Counted from the stretch's first letter, positions 45,545-57,961 are shown. The stretch: DNA of 64,000 nucleotides from Peromyscus leucopus (GCF_004664715.2 NC_051068.1:15999798-16063797); one strand, 5' to 3'. The notes: generated from the letters alone by a model not told the origin. Numbers and translations: made by a program.

Positions 45545-45722
45545 GCCAGGTACAGCATTTGCCATACAAGCCTGACAATCTGAATCCAAGGCCGCAAAAC
45601 CACATAAAGGTGGACACAGAGAGCCAACTCTTCAAAGCTGTCCTCTGATTTGCATGCACACCATGGCATGCACGCGCCTGCACTCCCACATGCACACACA
45701 CAATAATAAGTAAACAAATCGA
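45545..45722 (+). mobile_element. RSINE1/B4-type SINE
   Basis: 'catacaagcctgacaatctg' and 'gctgtcctctgatttgcatg' with a CA/ATAA tail. Confidence 0.75.
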
Positions 45723-46067
45723 AGACATCAATGTAGACATTGATCTTCTAGATAAGACCTCAAAAACACAAAGAAAAACAGAACTTTTTTTTTCAACCCA
45801 AGAAGCTTCAGCATCATTACAGAACTAGAGTGGAGAGACAATCTATAAAAATGCTTGTTAGCTGTTCACCTGGCCAACGACTAATTACCAAACTAAACGG
45901 AGAACTCAAAACAACAGCAACAAAACATTCCTAGAAATAAAGATAGACAAATGGTCTGAATAGGTATTTCTCAAAAGAAGGAACACAAATGGCCAACAAA
46001 AAATATGAAAAAAGCTTAATAAATGCAAATCAAAACCACAATTAGGAAAGACAGAAATCAACAAATA

Positions 46068-46268
46068 CTTGAGGCTGAAAAGATGGCTCAGTGGTTAAGA
46101 GCACCTCTTGCTCTTCCAGGGACTCAGGTTTGGTTCTTCATCTCCAGCTGGGAAGCTCACAACCTCCTGTAACTCCAGTTCCAGGGGATCCAGTGCCCTG
46201 TCTGGTCTCTGCTGGCACCCTCCCACACTGTAAACACTCAAGCACACATACTCAATGAAAAAAAGAAA
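46068..46268 (+). mobile_element. B3 SINE
   Basis: 'aagatggctcagtggttaag' head and 'cctgtaactccagttccagg' B3 body. Confidence 0.85.
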
Positions 46269-46640
46269 AGACATTGACAAATATTGACAAAGATGTGGAC
46301 AAAGGGGAACTGTGGGACTGTAAATGACACAACAAAGCTCCTCAAAAGATTAAAAGTAGGAACCAGGCATGGTGGTACCCATCTCTAATACCAAAAGGTA
46401 TTAAAGACATTAAAACATATATTCAAGACATTAAAATCCTGTCTTAAAAAAGAAAAGAAAACAAACAAAATAAAAGATTTATCATATGACCCATCTATCT
46501 TGATATCCAAAGCAAATTAAACAAACCTACCAAAGAGACAACTGCACTTTCATGTTTACTGTACTGCAGAATCAACCTAAGTGCAAAGATAACTAGAAAA
46601 GAAAATGTGGTATATTCCACAAGAATGAATTCCTATAGGG

Positions 46641-47379
46641 CTCAATTAGAACAAACGCCAATGATTTTAAAGGAATATTTATAAGAACATCTAATGAAAT
46701 TAGAAAATACAAATAAGTTACCTAAATTCAAAGAGAATACAGACAAATGTATTCTATGCTCCAAAAGTAACTGCCAACTAAGATTATTATATTCTGCAAA
46801 ATTATCTAGCATGATTAATGGAAAAGGAAAAACTTTATCTGGTAAACAAACTGACACAACTTATGAAAACTAAGCCAGTATTACAGAAGATACCTGAAGA
46901 AGTTCTATGCACTGAAGAGAAAAGCATGTATATAAGGATATAGGAAAGAAACACCATGCTAGGACAGTAGATAAGCAAATAAGGAACATGAAAAGGGGGA
47001 GGGCGGATCGATAAAATGATGAGAATTAATTAATACACACCCTTCAATAGTAATCTAACACAACAGGCTTCAAAGCATAATTAGAACAGATCAATTCATG
47101 CTGAATAGGGAAGTCATTCAAAACAATGTAACCATTTCAAACACACGTGCCTTTTATTTGTTAAATTAGCATACTATGCACTAGATATCATGCATTTTCA
47201 AACAAAGTATATTTGGGTAGCTTTTCTTTTCCTCTTCTCTCCCCCATCTTCCTGGCACAGCCAGTTCCCTCATGACCTCTGCTACCCCAGTCTCTTCACC
47301 TCTTCCATGTCTCACACGTCCTTCTGCCCACTCTTCATCCTTCCTCATCAGCTATTTTTATCCTCACTGGTGGGCTGAA
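46641..47379. other. no recognisable feature
   Basis: Intron 4 sequence without a repeat or exon that I can name. Confidence 0.45.
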
Positions 47380-47600
47380 TGAGAGCAGAAAGAGCCCTGG
47401 ACGTGCAGCATCTCTGGTGTAGGACTGAGTCCTCCTCTGAGTATGTGCTCAGAAGCGTGACAGCTGGCTCATACGACAGGACTTGTAAGTTTCTGAGAAA
47501 CCTCCATACTGAATTCATAGTGACTCTCCTGCCTTGCACTCCCACCAGCATTGAATTAAAGTTCTTCTTTTGCCCCCACCCTCTCCCCAGCATGTAGTAA
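47380..47600 (-). mobile_element. ancient L1 fragment
   Basis: The complement of old L1 sequence, recognised by 'ttctgagaaacctccatact' and 'cttgcactcccaccagcatt'. Confidence 0.6.
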
Positions 47601-47829
47601 TAAAAAACGTCCCAACTAGAAGCTGCTGAGATGGTGCCTGCCATCTAGCCTGAGGATCCCCAGGACCCAGAAGGCAGAAGAGCATGGAATGTAAGAGTAC
47701 TCAACAGTACTGACCTACCCTGGTGTGTGGTGAGGTCAGAGTTAATGCACATAAGCCCTTACAACAGTGCCTGCCAATAATGTATGAATCATTGCTATTA
47801 TTTACTCACTTAAAAACATTTTAAAACAT

Positions 47830-47985
47830 CAGAGATTCTGGAGTCCTGCTGCCCTGGAAAGCTGTCCTCTCTTGCTCCCTTGTGGGACATCGGGGTCTAC
47901 CACCAGCTGTCAGGTCTGCGCTTCAGTGACTCTACCCACTGAGCTATCCTACTGGCCCGAGATTTTATTCTAACAAAAGTTCACA
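47830..47985 (-). mobile_element. diverged SINE, B2/B3-like
   Basis: 'cactgagctatcctactggc' is the complement of a tRNA-like SINE head. The rest is too diverged to classify. Confidence 0.45.
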
Positions 47986-49970
47986 GTCACAATGGTCCTT
48001 AAAATGACAGGGCTGTTACAGAATGTATATAATCTCTGACCAAGTGAGCAGAATCAGCAGTCTCCTGCAGAGTACTATTTCACAGCCTTCTTCTAAAGAT
48101 TGAGTCCAGATTTTAACACTCAATTTTGAAAGAAACCAAAAACCTAGAAATGTGCTTGGGGGAGAGCACCAGGAATAACCAACATCAAATGACGGACAGT
48201 TAGAAAAGCTGGAACCCTGACCTGGAAAGGACGAGGATGAGAGGTGGCAGTCTTTAAACGGCTACCCTTCCTCTGTTTTAAACAGGAGGACAGAGAAGAG
48301 CAAACTCAGCCCAATTAGAAAACTATGTAACAAACAGCAAAGGCACTCCGAGACAGGAATGGCAACTTCCTAAAACACAGACACAAAGTGAAAACTCAAC
48401 TGTGCTCCTAGCAGGGCTAGCACGTTAGGTAGGTTAGACTTCACTGGGCCTACGAAAGTCTCTTTCACACTGAAGACACACAGACTAGTCCAAAACTGCA
48501 GGTGACTGCAGAGATGGCAGGGACAGGAGAGAGGGAAGGCAGGAAGCGGAAACTGGAATCAGGAGGCCCAGCTCTCCCTGTATCAGCACAGCTCAGTGCT
48601 GCCACTCTCGGTCCTATCCACCCTTTGGGACTCAGATGTCCTCCCATAAACTCCACACTTGGGAACCTCAGAAAGGCTGTCAGGAAAACTCTCCTTGTAA
48701 CTAAGCTCTTCAGTGACACGGGTCACTGCATTCCTGCCACCTAACACAATGCACAAAGTGGGGAGCACTTCCCTTCCTCCCGTCTGCTCTCCTTCCCTCT
48801 GGAAACCCCTCTCCCTCCTACAGAGTTCCTACTGATAAATTTATCAGAACAACTGATAAATCCACACAGATACACTATTGCTAACAAACTCACATTCTAC
48901 ATTAGGGTTCATTTCACTGTGAATGCTACTGTCTGGGGAGTTTCATCAATATATGACACAGAATTTGCCTCTACCTTTAGAAGTAAATGTGTGACAAACT
49001 CATTATTAAGTAATCTCCTGAATACTCATCTTACAAAACAAACTCTACAACCACTGAACAATGTATTTTTTCTTAAGCATAATACTAGAAAACAACTATT
49101 TTTCAAAATCTGTTTTCACGTAATTTTCTTAATTCTTTTCTAATCTAAAAATTCTAATTTATCATATTACTATACCAAATAACCATAAAAGGTTGATTTT
49201 CATTTCAACATCAAACTATTTATTTACTCAAAATGCTATTTTATATATATATATATCTCCTGTAAGGGGCAGGAATGTAACTAAGAAATTGATTCCTTTA
49301 AATCAATTTGACATCCACAATACTATGTGTGATCTTACCAAAATGCTGTTACATTTCTAAATACCACAAAATAATAGTCAAACTGAAAAGCTTTACTGAG
49401 TTTTCACTTGCAGGGCGGAAGGAGAAAACTAGAACAAGAAGTGCCTGGCTAACCGGTGTCTAACCGTTTGGACTGCAGCGATTTCTTTCTCGTCCTGAAA
49501 GGGAGGCCTTCTGTAATGAAATCCAGCCCATCTGATCATTTTGTACTGTAGAAGTACACGGACATCACATTGTAACCTACTAATTGTATAATTATCTGTT
49601 CCTTTCAAATGCATTTAAAGAAAAGAGTAAGATCCAGCGTATACTGAACAATCGGTTCATTAGAATTTCATTTTACAAATATTTTGAGCATCTTTAATCA
49701 GTTAAGTCCTGTTTCACCTCTCTTTAGGCTATTCTCCATTATACACACACATGCATCCCATCTTCTCTAGCTTTCCGTTGCTTCTAAATTCAAGTCATAT
49801 AATTGGTCTGTTTCTCGATGTGCAATCTAAAGTACAAGGCAAGATTAGCACCAGAGGCCCCACTAGCCTCTTCCAAAGGGAAACCATTGACTGGGTCAGC
49901 ACAGTGAAGAGCACGCCACAGCAGAGGACCAGGCTCAAGCCCTACTGATGTAAGAACAGCAGAACTGAGT
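47986..49970. other. no recognisable feature
   Basis: Unique-looking intron 4 sequence, locally GC-richer at 48500-48800. Overlapping frames there on both strands have no splice or start support. A short (TA)n run is at 49244-49254. Confidence 0.45.
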
Positions 49971-50244
49971 CTGGAAGCGCAGGCTCCTAATCTAGCTACT
50001 TGGGCGTCTGAGGCAGAAAAATTGAAAGTTCAAGTTCTGCCTGGGCAAAGTGAATTTCAGGCCAGCCTGAACAGCTTAGTGAGACCATCAAAATGAAGAA
50101 CTGGCCGGGCGGTGGTGGCGCACGCCTTTAATCTCAGCACTCGGGAGGCAGAGCCAGGCGGATCTCTGTGAGTTCAAGGCCAGCCTGGTCTACAGAGCGA
50201 GATCCAGGACAGGTGCAAAGCTACACAGAGAAACCCTGTCTCGA

Positions 50245-50277
<33 letters not shown>

Positions 50278-50410
50278 AAAAGCTTAGAGACAAAATGAAG
50301 AACTGAAAGAGCAGGGACATGACTCAGTAGGTCACGCACTATCGAGCATGTGTGAGGCTCTGGTTTAATTTCTAGTATCACAAAAGCAAAAAACAAACAA
50401 ACAAACAAAC
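49971..50410 (+). mobile_element. old SINE (B1/B4-like) split by a young B1
   Basis: The left part at 49971-50100 is B1-like ('aggctcctaatctagctact') and the right part at 50305-50410 is ID-like ('catgactcagtaggtcacgc') with a CAAA tail. The young B1 lies between them. Confidence 0.6.
50104..50290 (+). mobile_element. young B1 SINE
   Basis: Starts gccgggcggtggtggcgcac and ends in an A/CAAAA tail. caaaatgaagaactg at 50089-50103 and 50291-50305 is the target-site duplication; similarity extends further left on both sides ('agcttag...gac'). Confidence 0.93.
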
Positions 50411-51478
50411 AAACCTCAATCTCACTTACTATTTAACTTTCTGTGTATAAGTTTCTCATTTGCAAATTAAGAACAAAAACATCTAGATTCTGTAACTGTG
50501 TATGTGGTACCCAGCAGGTAATAATTTATTGAATGAAAACATAAAACTCTTGAGCATTGCTGAAGCAGTATTTGTGAAAGACTTAGCACACTATCAGGCA
50601 CACTAAAAGCTCACATTAAATACTGTCACTGCCCAAACTTTTAATGTGTCCTATTTTTCATACTCCATTTTTCATGTTCCATTTTCAAAAGAAGTCTATG
50701 GTTATTAATTTAGCCTTCTCTTGCACCGAGTCTCGATTTACGTCTATGGTTTGGAGCCCCACCCCTTGGTACTACCTTTCTTTGTCCATCCAGATAACAA
50801 ATCTTTGCTCTTACCTCACAAAGCCCAGAAAGCCCTTTCCAATCTCTCTGGTTTTAGTAACGCCCCCTCACCCCCGCCTTCTTGGAACTCTATCTTTATT
50901 TACTTGATATTATCTACTGCTGTCTAAGCTTTTAAAGAACTTTGTCGATTCCATTTCACCTTTTCCTTTCTTATCACCTAACTGGCCCCCAAACAAATGG
51001 ATGCCCACTGCATTTAGTCCAAACTGGGTGATCTAAACCATTGGTAAGATGAGGCGACACGGAGGGAGGGAGGTGCTCTATGCTGCTAGTGTGTTCCCAG
51101 GAAGGTCGTGAGTGAGAGTCCTTTTCTTTCTGCAATGTTATAACTGTGATTTTACAGACCCTAAGGTCCTAAGAGCCTTCTTGAGCATATATGAACAAAA
51201 GAATGCATAAACAGATGGCAGTGAAATATTAAGGGCTATTTCTTTTCTCTATAATTTTTGTGTTTTAATAATTGAGTGATTCACGTAAGACATCAGAGTG
51301 ATCCTCTGCTGCACTGTGCCCAGTGTCCCCTAACTAATGTTTACTGCTCACTGTTTTCCAATAACTGGTATTTTCATAACGTTATATTCAAAACACAAGA
51401 CTTTCTATTGCAAAAGTGATACTATCAATGTATTTAAATATATGTAAAACACCAAATATAATTTTAAAATATTCTTAC
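50411..51478. other. no recognisable feature
   Basis: Intron 4 sequence upstream of its donor, AT-rich, no named repeat. Confidence 0.45.
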
Positions 51479-51609
51479 CTAATCCTTTTTGTCCTGGATT
51501 CTTTGCAAAATTAAAAGTAAACTGGTAAAAATCCTTAAATCGTCCTGGTTCTTTCAATTCTTGTTCCATCTTGGGTATTTGGGCCTTTAGTTTTTCTATG
51601 CTGTCACAT
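51479..51609 (-). CDS. Dcun1d1: DCUN1D1 exon 4
   Basis: Completes Gly130 and encodes residues 131-173 plus the first base of Asp174: [20 protein letters not shown], then [20 protein letters not shown], then KGL. It lies in the N-terminal half of the PONY domain. Acceptor atgtag, donor gtaaga; 131 nt. Sequence is as expected for vertebrate DCUN1D1. Confidence 0.97.
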
Positions 51610-54255
51610 CTACATTATAAAATTAAGTTTGTAAACGGTTAACTTTTCACTAGAAATTAAAAAACTTACTTAATTATTCCTATGAGGGCTTGCATTTGTT
51701 TCCTAGAACTTATTTTTTAAAATCAGATATATGGGATTTCATCTTTTTACATATATTAAGAAGGCAGTCTCCCCTTAGTCACAGGGATGTAAGTCCCTCA
51801 CTGACCCCTGAAACCTTGGTGAGCATCATGCCTCAGAGATATGCAGCTTCTTCTTGCACATACAGCACTATGATACAAAGTGTAATTTATAAATGAGACA
51901 ACGCAAGACATTAATCAGAACTAATCATAAAACAATTACGTGGCAATGAAAATATTATGCATGTATTTTCTATCTACTTAGAAGGAACGCCTCTCTGACA
52001 CATCTTAACTGCCAGCATCACTGCTCCTACACTGTTGGACAGACCACTGTGAAATAAAGTAGGGCCACCTGAACATAAGTACTAGGATCGCAATCTAGTA
52101 ACTGAGAAAACCACTAAGTGACTACCAGACAGGCAGGTACAGTGAGGGTTGCTGGACAAAGGGCAGCTGATACTTCAGGCAGGACAGCAAGATAGTTTAA
52201 AAATCTTACTGTTCTAGTCAGAATGATGCCCAACTTAAAACTTAGGGTTTTTTTTTTTCCTGGAAACTTTCAACTAATAATTTGGAAACACCGTCAACTA
52301 TAAGTCACTAAAACTTCAAAAAAGCCACAGATAAAGGGTGACTCTTGTCTAGAGTTAGCTTAATGAAGACAATGGAATGATGAAATGTTAGAATTACTTT
52401 TTATATAGATATGAACTCACCAAACTCAACACACTGACGTACAGACTCCACTTCTACCCCAGTGACTAGATAAGAACGTCCACACTCAGCTCCACAGCCG
52501 CTACTCTCACTGTGGTGGGCACAGCTGGCACAGCAGTTAGTCACGGGTCTAGCTTCCCCACAACTAGAACAAGGTCTCTTGCTAAGGAAGTGTTCTTCTT
52601 GAAAACTTGCTTTTACTAAATATTAGCTAAAGCTTGTACTGCCTTCAACTGAATCACCTAAAGTAGGATTAGGATGTTTTTTCTATTTACAAAACTTTCA
52701 AAGAGCTAAAAAGGTCCATGTACTTCATTAGTTCCTCACAACAATGGCCTTATGATAGAAATATCCCATTTCTTAAAGATTCTACAAACAAATCAACCTG
52801 CTCTCTCCTCTAAACTTTCTGCTTTTTATCTGCCTTCTATGTTCTCTCTAATATTTCAGGTCATATTATATATTGCATTCTCCATAGACCGTGACATTGC
52901 TTTTCCCGAAGTTCCAGTGACATCTGCCACAGAGAAGCCCAGCAGACTCCAGCTGGCTCGGTTTGGCTCAAAGACAGGGACCAGGCACATTATCAATTTA
53001 TTGTCTCTCTGTGTTATGCCCACCATTCTCTGCCCTGCTTTGCAGTGGTCAGCCACAAACCACTGACCATTATTATTTTTGCCAGCTCACCCAATGTCAG
53101 GGTCTACTGACAGGGCTAAAAGGCTAGGGGAGGAAAGGAGATTCTTACCGAGGTTGTTGTCAATGCAGAAAAATGGTTTTAGTGTGTGAAAGGTCCCAGC
53201 AGTGCCTACCGGTGGAGGCAACTCTTACAGCAACCCACCCACTGACCTCTAACCAGTTTTTATTCAGCATGGAAGCAGCCCTTCCTCTCCCCCAGGGACT
53301 GAATTCCGGCCTGCCTGGCTGGCTCACTCAATGCAGTCCCAGGGGTGGTGAGAGCGACCGCCACCTCTTTACACCTTAGGGTTTTCTTTTACACAGTCTA
53401 GTACTTCTTTCCACTTTGTGCTCAAATTACTGGGGAGGCTGTATCCTGACTGGGCCCAGTTTTCCTACATCCCTAAGACTCAGTAAGCAGAGTCCTGCTT
53501 GTGTCCTGACTGGAATAGCACCTGGTGTTATTACCTGTTAGGGGTCAGTAAGTACCTCCCTCACAGAAGTGGTCATGAAGAGGTAGGCAAAGCAGGTATT
53601 GGGATGAAGCCATGCTTGGTTAATGGGAACTTTTTTTTGTTTTGTTAGATTTTGGAGACAGAATCTCACATGGTAGCCCAAGCTGGCCTTGAGCACCTGT
53701 CGCTGAGGATGACCTGAACTCCTGCATCTGCCTCCCAAGGGCTGGGCATTCCTGGGCTTCCCACCAGGCCCAGATTTCAGACTATTTCTGCAGTCCCATC
53801 AAACAGAGATTGTCAGCAAAACCTTTACCTATGACTTTTCAATCTACCTATTCAAACACATTCAGCCAAACTAGCCATCAAGGTACTAAGTAGAAGAAAA
53901 GCATTTAATACCCTCTAGTTTTTAAATTCTGTATTTTACCAGTTCAAAGTACACTGCCTCAAATTAGGAAATAATTTACTTGCTCATTTCACTTTGCTAT
54001 AAATATTAATGTCAGGTAATTTGAATGTTAGTTACTCTCCTAGGAACAAATGATTCAAGGACAATGCAGTTAGAGGAGGCTACAAAGTTATACTGGCATT
54101 TGGCAAACCCAGAAAATATCAGGGAAACAACATACTGACTCAATACTGTTCGTGGGCTAGTAAAAACTTAAATTTCCATTTAAAAACAGATGAAAAAATT
54201 GAGCTCCATCCTTCTCCTAGCTAGTCGTCATCTCCTACGGAAGTGCCATACTCAC
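51610..54255 (-). other. Dcun1d1: Dcun1d1 intron 3
   Basis: A 2.6-kb intron bounded by gtgagt and atgtag. Mostly unique sequence, with one B1-like SINE at 53640-53780 and a poly-T run at 52249-52258. Confidence 0.92.
53640..53780 (-). mobile_element. B1-like SINE
   Basis: The complement of a B1 body: 'gagacagaatctcacatggt' and 'ctgcatctgcctcccaaggg'. Diverged. Confidence 0.7.
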
Positions 54256-54424
54256 CCTAATTCTGTCATACCATCCATGAACTCCTGTTTGGAGAACTCG
54301 CACTGTGTGGCTGCCCTGAACTTCCATGCAATGATCAACACACTAATGCTGGCTGGATCGAGGGCCAGATCATCACAGAACTGTTGTATACCATCTATTC
54401 CAATTTTATTTTCATCTTGAGGAT
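54256..54424 (-). CDS. Dcun1d1: DCUN1D1 exon 3
   Basis: Completes Asp74 and encodes residues 75-129 plus two bases of Gly130: [20 protein letters not shown], then [20 protein letters not shown], then [15 protein letters not shown]. This is the start of the PONY domain, with its EF-hand-like helices. Acceptor tttaaag, donor gtgagt; 169 nt. The sequence is as I recall vertebrate DCUN1D1. Confidence 0.97.
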
Positions 54425-54667
54425 CTTTAAAAATACCAATACAATATAAAATTAATGCAATACTTATAAGGTTATAGTCATAACAAAAAGATGCTGTTTT
54501 ATTACTTATTTTAATTACTTATTTAAAACAAATCACAATATACCAAAGACATGAAGCAATATTATTTTTATAGCTGTTTCCCCATATAACAACCATAGTC
54601 ACTATTCAAGTGTACAGGACAGTGTAAAAGTAGTCAGACATTTAATGTTTAAAAGTCTCACTTATGG

Positions 54668-54835
54668 AGCCACAGGCTTGGTGCCATACCCCTTTACTTC
54701 CAGTACTAGGGAGGCAGAAACAGGTGGATGTCTGTGAGTTCCAGGCTAGCCTGGTCTACATAGTGAGTTCCAGAATATCCAGAGTTACATAATGAGATCT
54801 GTCTAAAAACAAAACAAAACACAAAAAAACCCACC
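54668..54835 (+). mobile_element. B1 SINE
   Basis: 'acccctttacttccagtact' and 'ccaggctagcctggtctaca' with an AAAACAAAAC tail. Confidence 0.85.
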
Positions 54836-55191
54836 TCACTTATCCATGTGAAAAAGTTATACATACAAATAAAATATGCTTAACCAAGGGCAAGGGATTT
54901 TGGGTCAACACACCCCTATTTTATTTAATCAGGCATTCAAAATTAACAATATTAAATTAGAAAACTTTTTTTCTTAAAATTTATTTTACCACAATCACTT
55001 AAGTTCTAGTAAAGTCAAATATACAATTCAATCTTAATCTCAACAGTATAAATATCTGATGTTTACAATAGGAAACCTGTGAAGTTTAAAAAAAAGACAT
55101 ATACAAAGAGATTCCCCTATATTGCTACCAAATATGATTTGCTAAAGTCTAAAGTATCTGGTAGTGACTCTAGCAGATAAATGATACATAT

Positions 55192-55292
55192 AAGGCTGGG
55201 TGTGTAGTTCAATGATAGAGCATTTGCCTGGCCTGCATAATGGTAAAGCCCTAGATTTACTCCCCGTATTACTAAAAAAATAAAAAATAAAG
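55192..55292 (+). mobile_element. ID-like SINE
   Basis: 'gtagttcaatgatagagcat' followed by an AAATAAA tail; antisense to Dcun1d1. Confidence 0.7.
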
Positions 55293-55454
55293 CGAGACTT
55301 TGGAGCATGAATTATGTATGTAACATAATCCCATTTGGGTGAAATTTTGAAAATGCCTCTATATATGTTTGCATAAACAAAAGACAGGCATGTACTCATA
55401 CTGAACTGTTAAACATAGGTTACTCTCAGGAGAATAAGGAACAGCTAAACTATT

Positions 55455-55597
55455 AGCCTTTTCCTCTTTTTATTTATTTATTTTTTTTTCCCCTTTCAGA
55501 GATGGTCTTATAATTTAGGCCAGGCTAACCTTGAACTCTCAATCCAACTCCTCTGCCTCTGAGATACAGGATTGTACCACTATGCTCAGCTTTTCAA
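55455..55597 (-). mobile_element. B1-like SINE
   Basis: T-rich start (A tail on the minus strand), then 'ggccaggctaaccttgaact' and 'gtaccactatgctcagcttt'. Confidence 0.7.
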
Positions 55598-55905
55598 GTT
55601 TTTTAAAGTATGTGTTACATTACAAAAAGTTATGACACAGACTTTCTTAAAACCCGGCTCAGCAAACTTTACAAACACAAGGTTAGGAAAAATTGCCTCT
55701 AATCTTCCCTTCTCAAACTACGTGATGGGGATAGGCCAAGTAGAGATTAAGCGCCAAGGAGATCATCTCTAAGGTATTTCTAGTTCTAGTGTGCTGTAGC
55801 TCTGCTGCACACACGGAACTCCACAGTCTGTGCAGCTGATGTCTCAGAACCAGCCTTTAGCTTGGAAAAACTTTGCTCAACACAGTGAAGTTATCTGGCA
55901 CTCAC

Positions 55906-56122
55906 CTTTGTATCTACTGTACAGTTGTTCTAACTTCTTCCTGTCCAAGGATCCTTTTACACTCTCCCGGATATAAAGTTCTGGATTTTGAAAAAAGTTA
56001 TCTGTTGCAACATCTAACTTCCAGTCATTTTGAGAAAGACAACTCACTGCAGTTTTCTCGCTAGATTGTGTGAAGATCATAAACTGACGAACTTTATCCT
56101 TCTGCGATGATTTCAACTTGTT
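55906..56122 (-). CDS. Dcun1d1: DCUN1D1 exon 2
   Basis: Encodes residues 2-73 plus one base of Asp74: [20 protein letters not shown] onwards through a UBA-like domain (about residues 8-45, [20 protein letters not shown]) to [14 protein letters not shown]. The UBA-like fold binds ubiquitin and affects localisation. Acceptor ctcctag lies directly before the Asn2 codon, so the ATG must be at the 3' edge of an upstream exon, as in the vertebrate gene. The open frame that starts at an internal ATG is therefore not the true start. Ser70-71 region reads YSRYK where I recall YNRYK in human. Donor gtgagt. Confidence 0.97.
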
Positions 56123-56398
56123 CTAGGAGAACCAGAAAACAGACTGAGACTGTGCAAAGTCACACACCACGACCCACATCAACGCAGCTAAGCCACCGCC
56201 ATTAGAACGTGTACTTCACAAACCATGAAAGCATTTCCACTATGACTTCCTTGTGATCCATCGTCAATCAGCAAGACAATTTAAAAGTACCTGAGCTCTT
56301 TTTCTCTGTTTCCTCTCTGCTCTCTGTTCCCTCCCCCGAGGCCTGGCTCTCCTCCCTCCTATCTCCTCCTTCCTTCTAATAAAGCCCTCGGTAACTCT

Positions 56399-56440
56399 AA
56401 AATAAATAAATAAATAAAATAATAAAAATAAAAAAAATAC
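56399..56440. repeat. (AAAT)n-rich tract
   Basis: AAATAAAT units degrade into A-rich sequence, next to a pyrimidine-rich stretch at 56285-56390. Confidence 0.85.
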
Positions 56441-56755
56441 AAGTATCAGAAACAGCAAGGGTGGCAGCCTCCTGGAAGGGTGGCCAGCGGAGACAGAACA
56501 AGAGCACTCAGCCAGAGGCAACCCGCCATGGCAAGGAGCACTCACAGGCATTGCTGCAGTCCCACTGCCCAGGCCAGCACTCCCTCCCGAGTGCGTGCTC
56601 TTTTCACCAAATGGAGGAGGCGATGGCACAGGCCAGCCTACATTTCTCCGGGGCGGTGTTTAGGAAACATACAATGCTACCAGAATTCCCTCAAATCAGA
56701 AGCACCCACACTACTTAGACACTTCCTTTAAAGGGGTCTTTGAATTACACATTTA

Positions 56756-56985
56756 CTTAGTGTGTGTATGTGCGCACATGTGTGGGGGAGGGTGTGCACA
56801 CACACGCATGTGCACATACGTATGGCACACACATGTCAAGATGCTGATGTGGAGGGCAGAGGACAGTCTGCAGGAGTCACTTCCCCCTTCTCCCGTCCAT
56901 GTCCTAGGGAGAGAACTCAGGCTGTCAGACTTGGCGGCAGGCAGTTCCTTTGCCAGCTGAGGCGTCGCTGGTCCCCGAGACACTC
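56756..56985 (-). mobile_element. RSINE1/B4-type SINE
   Basis: TG/CA-rich tail at 56760-56830, then the complement of the body ('ggacagtctgcaggagtcac') and head ('ggctgtcagacttggcggca'). Confidence 0.75.
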
Positions 56986-57769
56986 TCACTAAGAGTCTCC
57001 CTTGGTTTCTCTAGAAGGAATCCTCTCTTTTTCTGTGCTTGTGCCTAAGAGGCCCCAAGTTTTCCCTTGCCCTACACTGACAAAGATTCATTTCTCTGAC
57101 TTAAACCCAAAGCAAATGAGACAGGGCCATCAGGCTCTCCGCTCTCGCTCCCACTCAAGCTGGGCTCCCGGACAAGGCCCTGCACTCTTCCTCCTCGCAA
57201 GTCCCATTTCTGTTTTCTCGGTAAAATGCTTGGGCTCTTCTAATGCTCTAATGTAAATGGAGGGTCAAACACATTAAAGAGACAGCATTGTGTCTTTTAA
57301 GCAACACACCTGGAACTCCAACATCTGAACATGGACAAAACAGACCCGGAGGCTAGGTTCTTGGTTCACCAAACTTGCCCAACTTATAAGGAAAAATGAG
57401 GGAAGAACAGGAGTAGCCTTCAAAATTCAAGTCCTGGTAATTTTTCTGGGACCCTTCCTGCTTGATGGATATTTAAAAAGCTTTTGAGAGTCTCGGGGAG
57501 ACTATCAAAGATATAAGCATCACCACTATCACAGAGGGAAACTGAGACTACAAAATCCAGTGTAAAACAAACCCTCTCTCTCTGAACACGAAATCCACCT
57601 ATGCCCAGGAGCCTCATCTATCACTCTCTCCTCTCTCTGCAAATGTTAATGTACGAGTTACAAATTACAACCTCAACCACTATCCTCCACTGAAAGAGAA
57701 ATTGTAAAATACACTAGCTGCCCTTCAATTATAACCCTACCACCTCTGGATACCACCTCAGTTATAGCC

Positions 57770-57961
57770 CAGTGCTTCTCAACCTGTGGGTCATGACCCC
57801 TATGCCAAACCTTTAGCTCTGAAAATATTTACATTACAATTCATAACAGTAGCAAAATTACAGTTATGAAGTGGTAACGAAAATAATTTTATGGCTGGGG
57901 TCACCACAATATGAGGAACTGTGTTAAAGGGCCGCAGCATTAGGAAGGTTGAAAACCACTG
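57770..57961. mobile_element. hAT-Charlie-type DNA transposon (MITE-like)
   Basis: Imperfect terminal inverted repeats CAGTGCTTCTCAACCT and AGGTTGAAAACCACTG bound 192 bp. The flanks ttatagcc and ctctagcc agree at 6 of 8 positions, consistent with the 8-bp duplication of hAT elements. It is too short to encode a transposase. It resembles the rodent URR1 group by memory. Confidence 0.82.

Larger units (their letters stand above)
45060..46640 (+). mobile_element. old L1 ORF2 fragments with SINE insertions
   Basis: L1 ORF2-like pieces lie at 45060-45380, 45735-46060 and 46270-46640, separated by an RSINE1-type copy and a B3. All frames are broken. Confidence 0.65.
39198..51478 (-). other. Dcun1d1: Dcun1d1 intron 4
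   Basis: A 12.3-kb intron, the largest complete one here, filled with SINEs, L1 pieces and an uncertain rodent interspersed repeat, listed separately. Ends are gtaaga and attacag. Confidence 0.92.
54425..55905 (-). other. Dcun1d1: Dcun1d1 intron 2
   Basis: A 1.5-kb intron with gtgagt and tttaaag ends. It holds a B1, an ID-like copy and a minus-strand B1-like copy. Confidence 0.92.

Noticed and set aside
48465..48768. Overlapping frames on both strands in a GC-richer patch
   Set aside because: They overlap each other in intron 4 without splice or start support.
55877..56116. 79-residue frame starting at an internal Met as the Dcun1d1 start
   Set aside because: The exon runs upstream to an acceptor at 56122 directly before the Asn2 codon, so the true ATG is in an upstream exon; the frame also reads into the intron at its 3' end.
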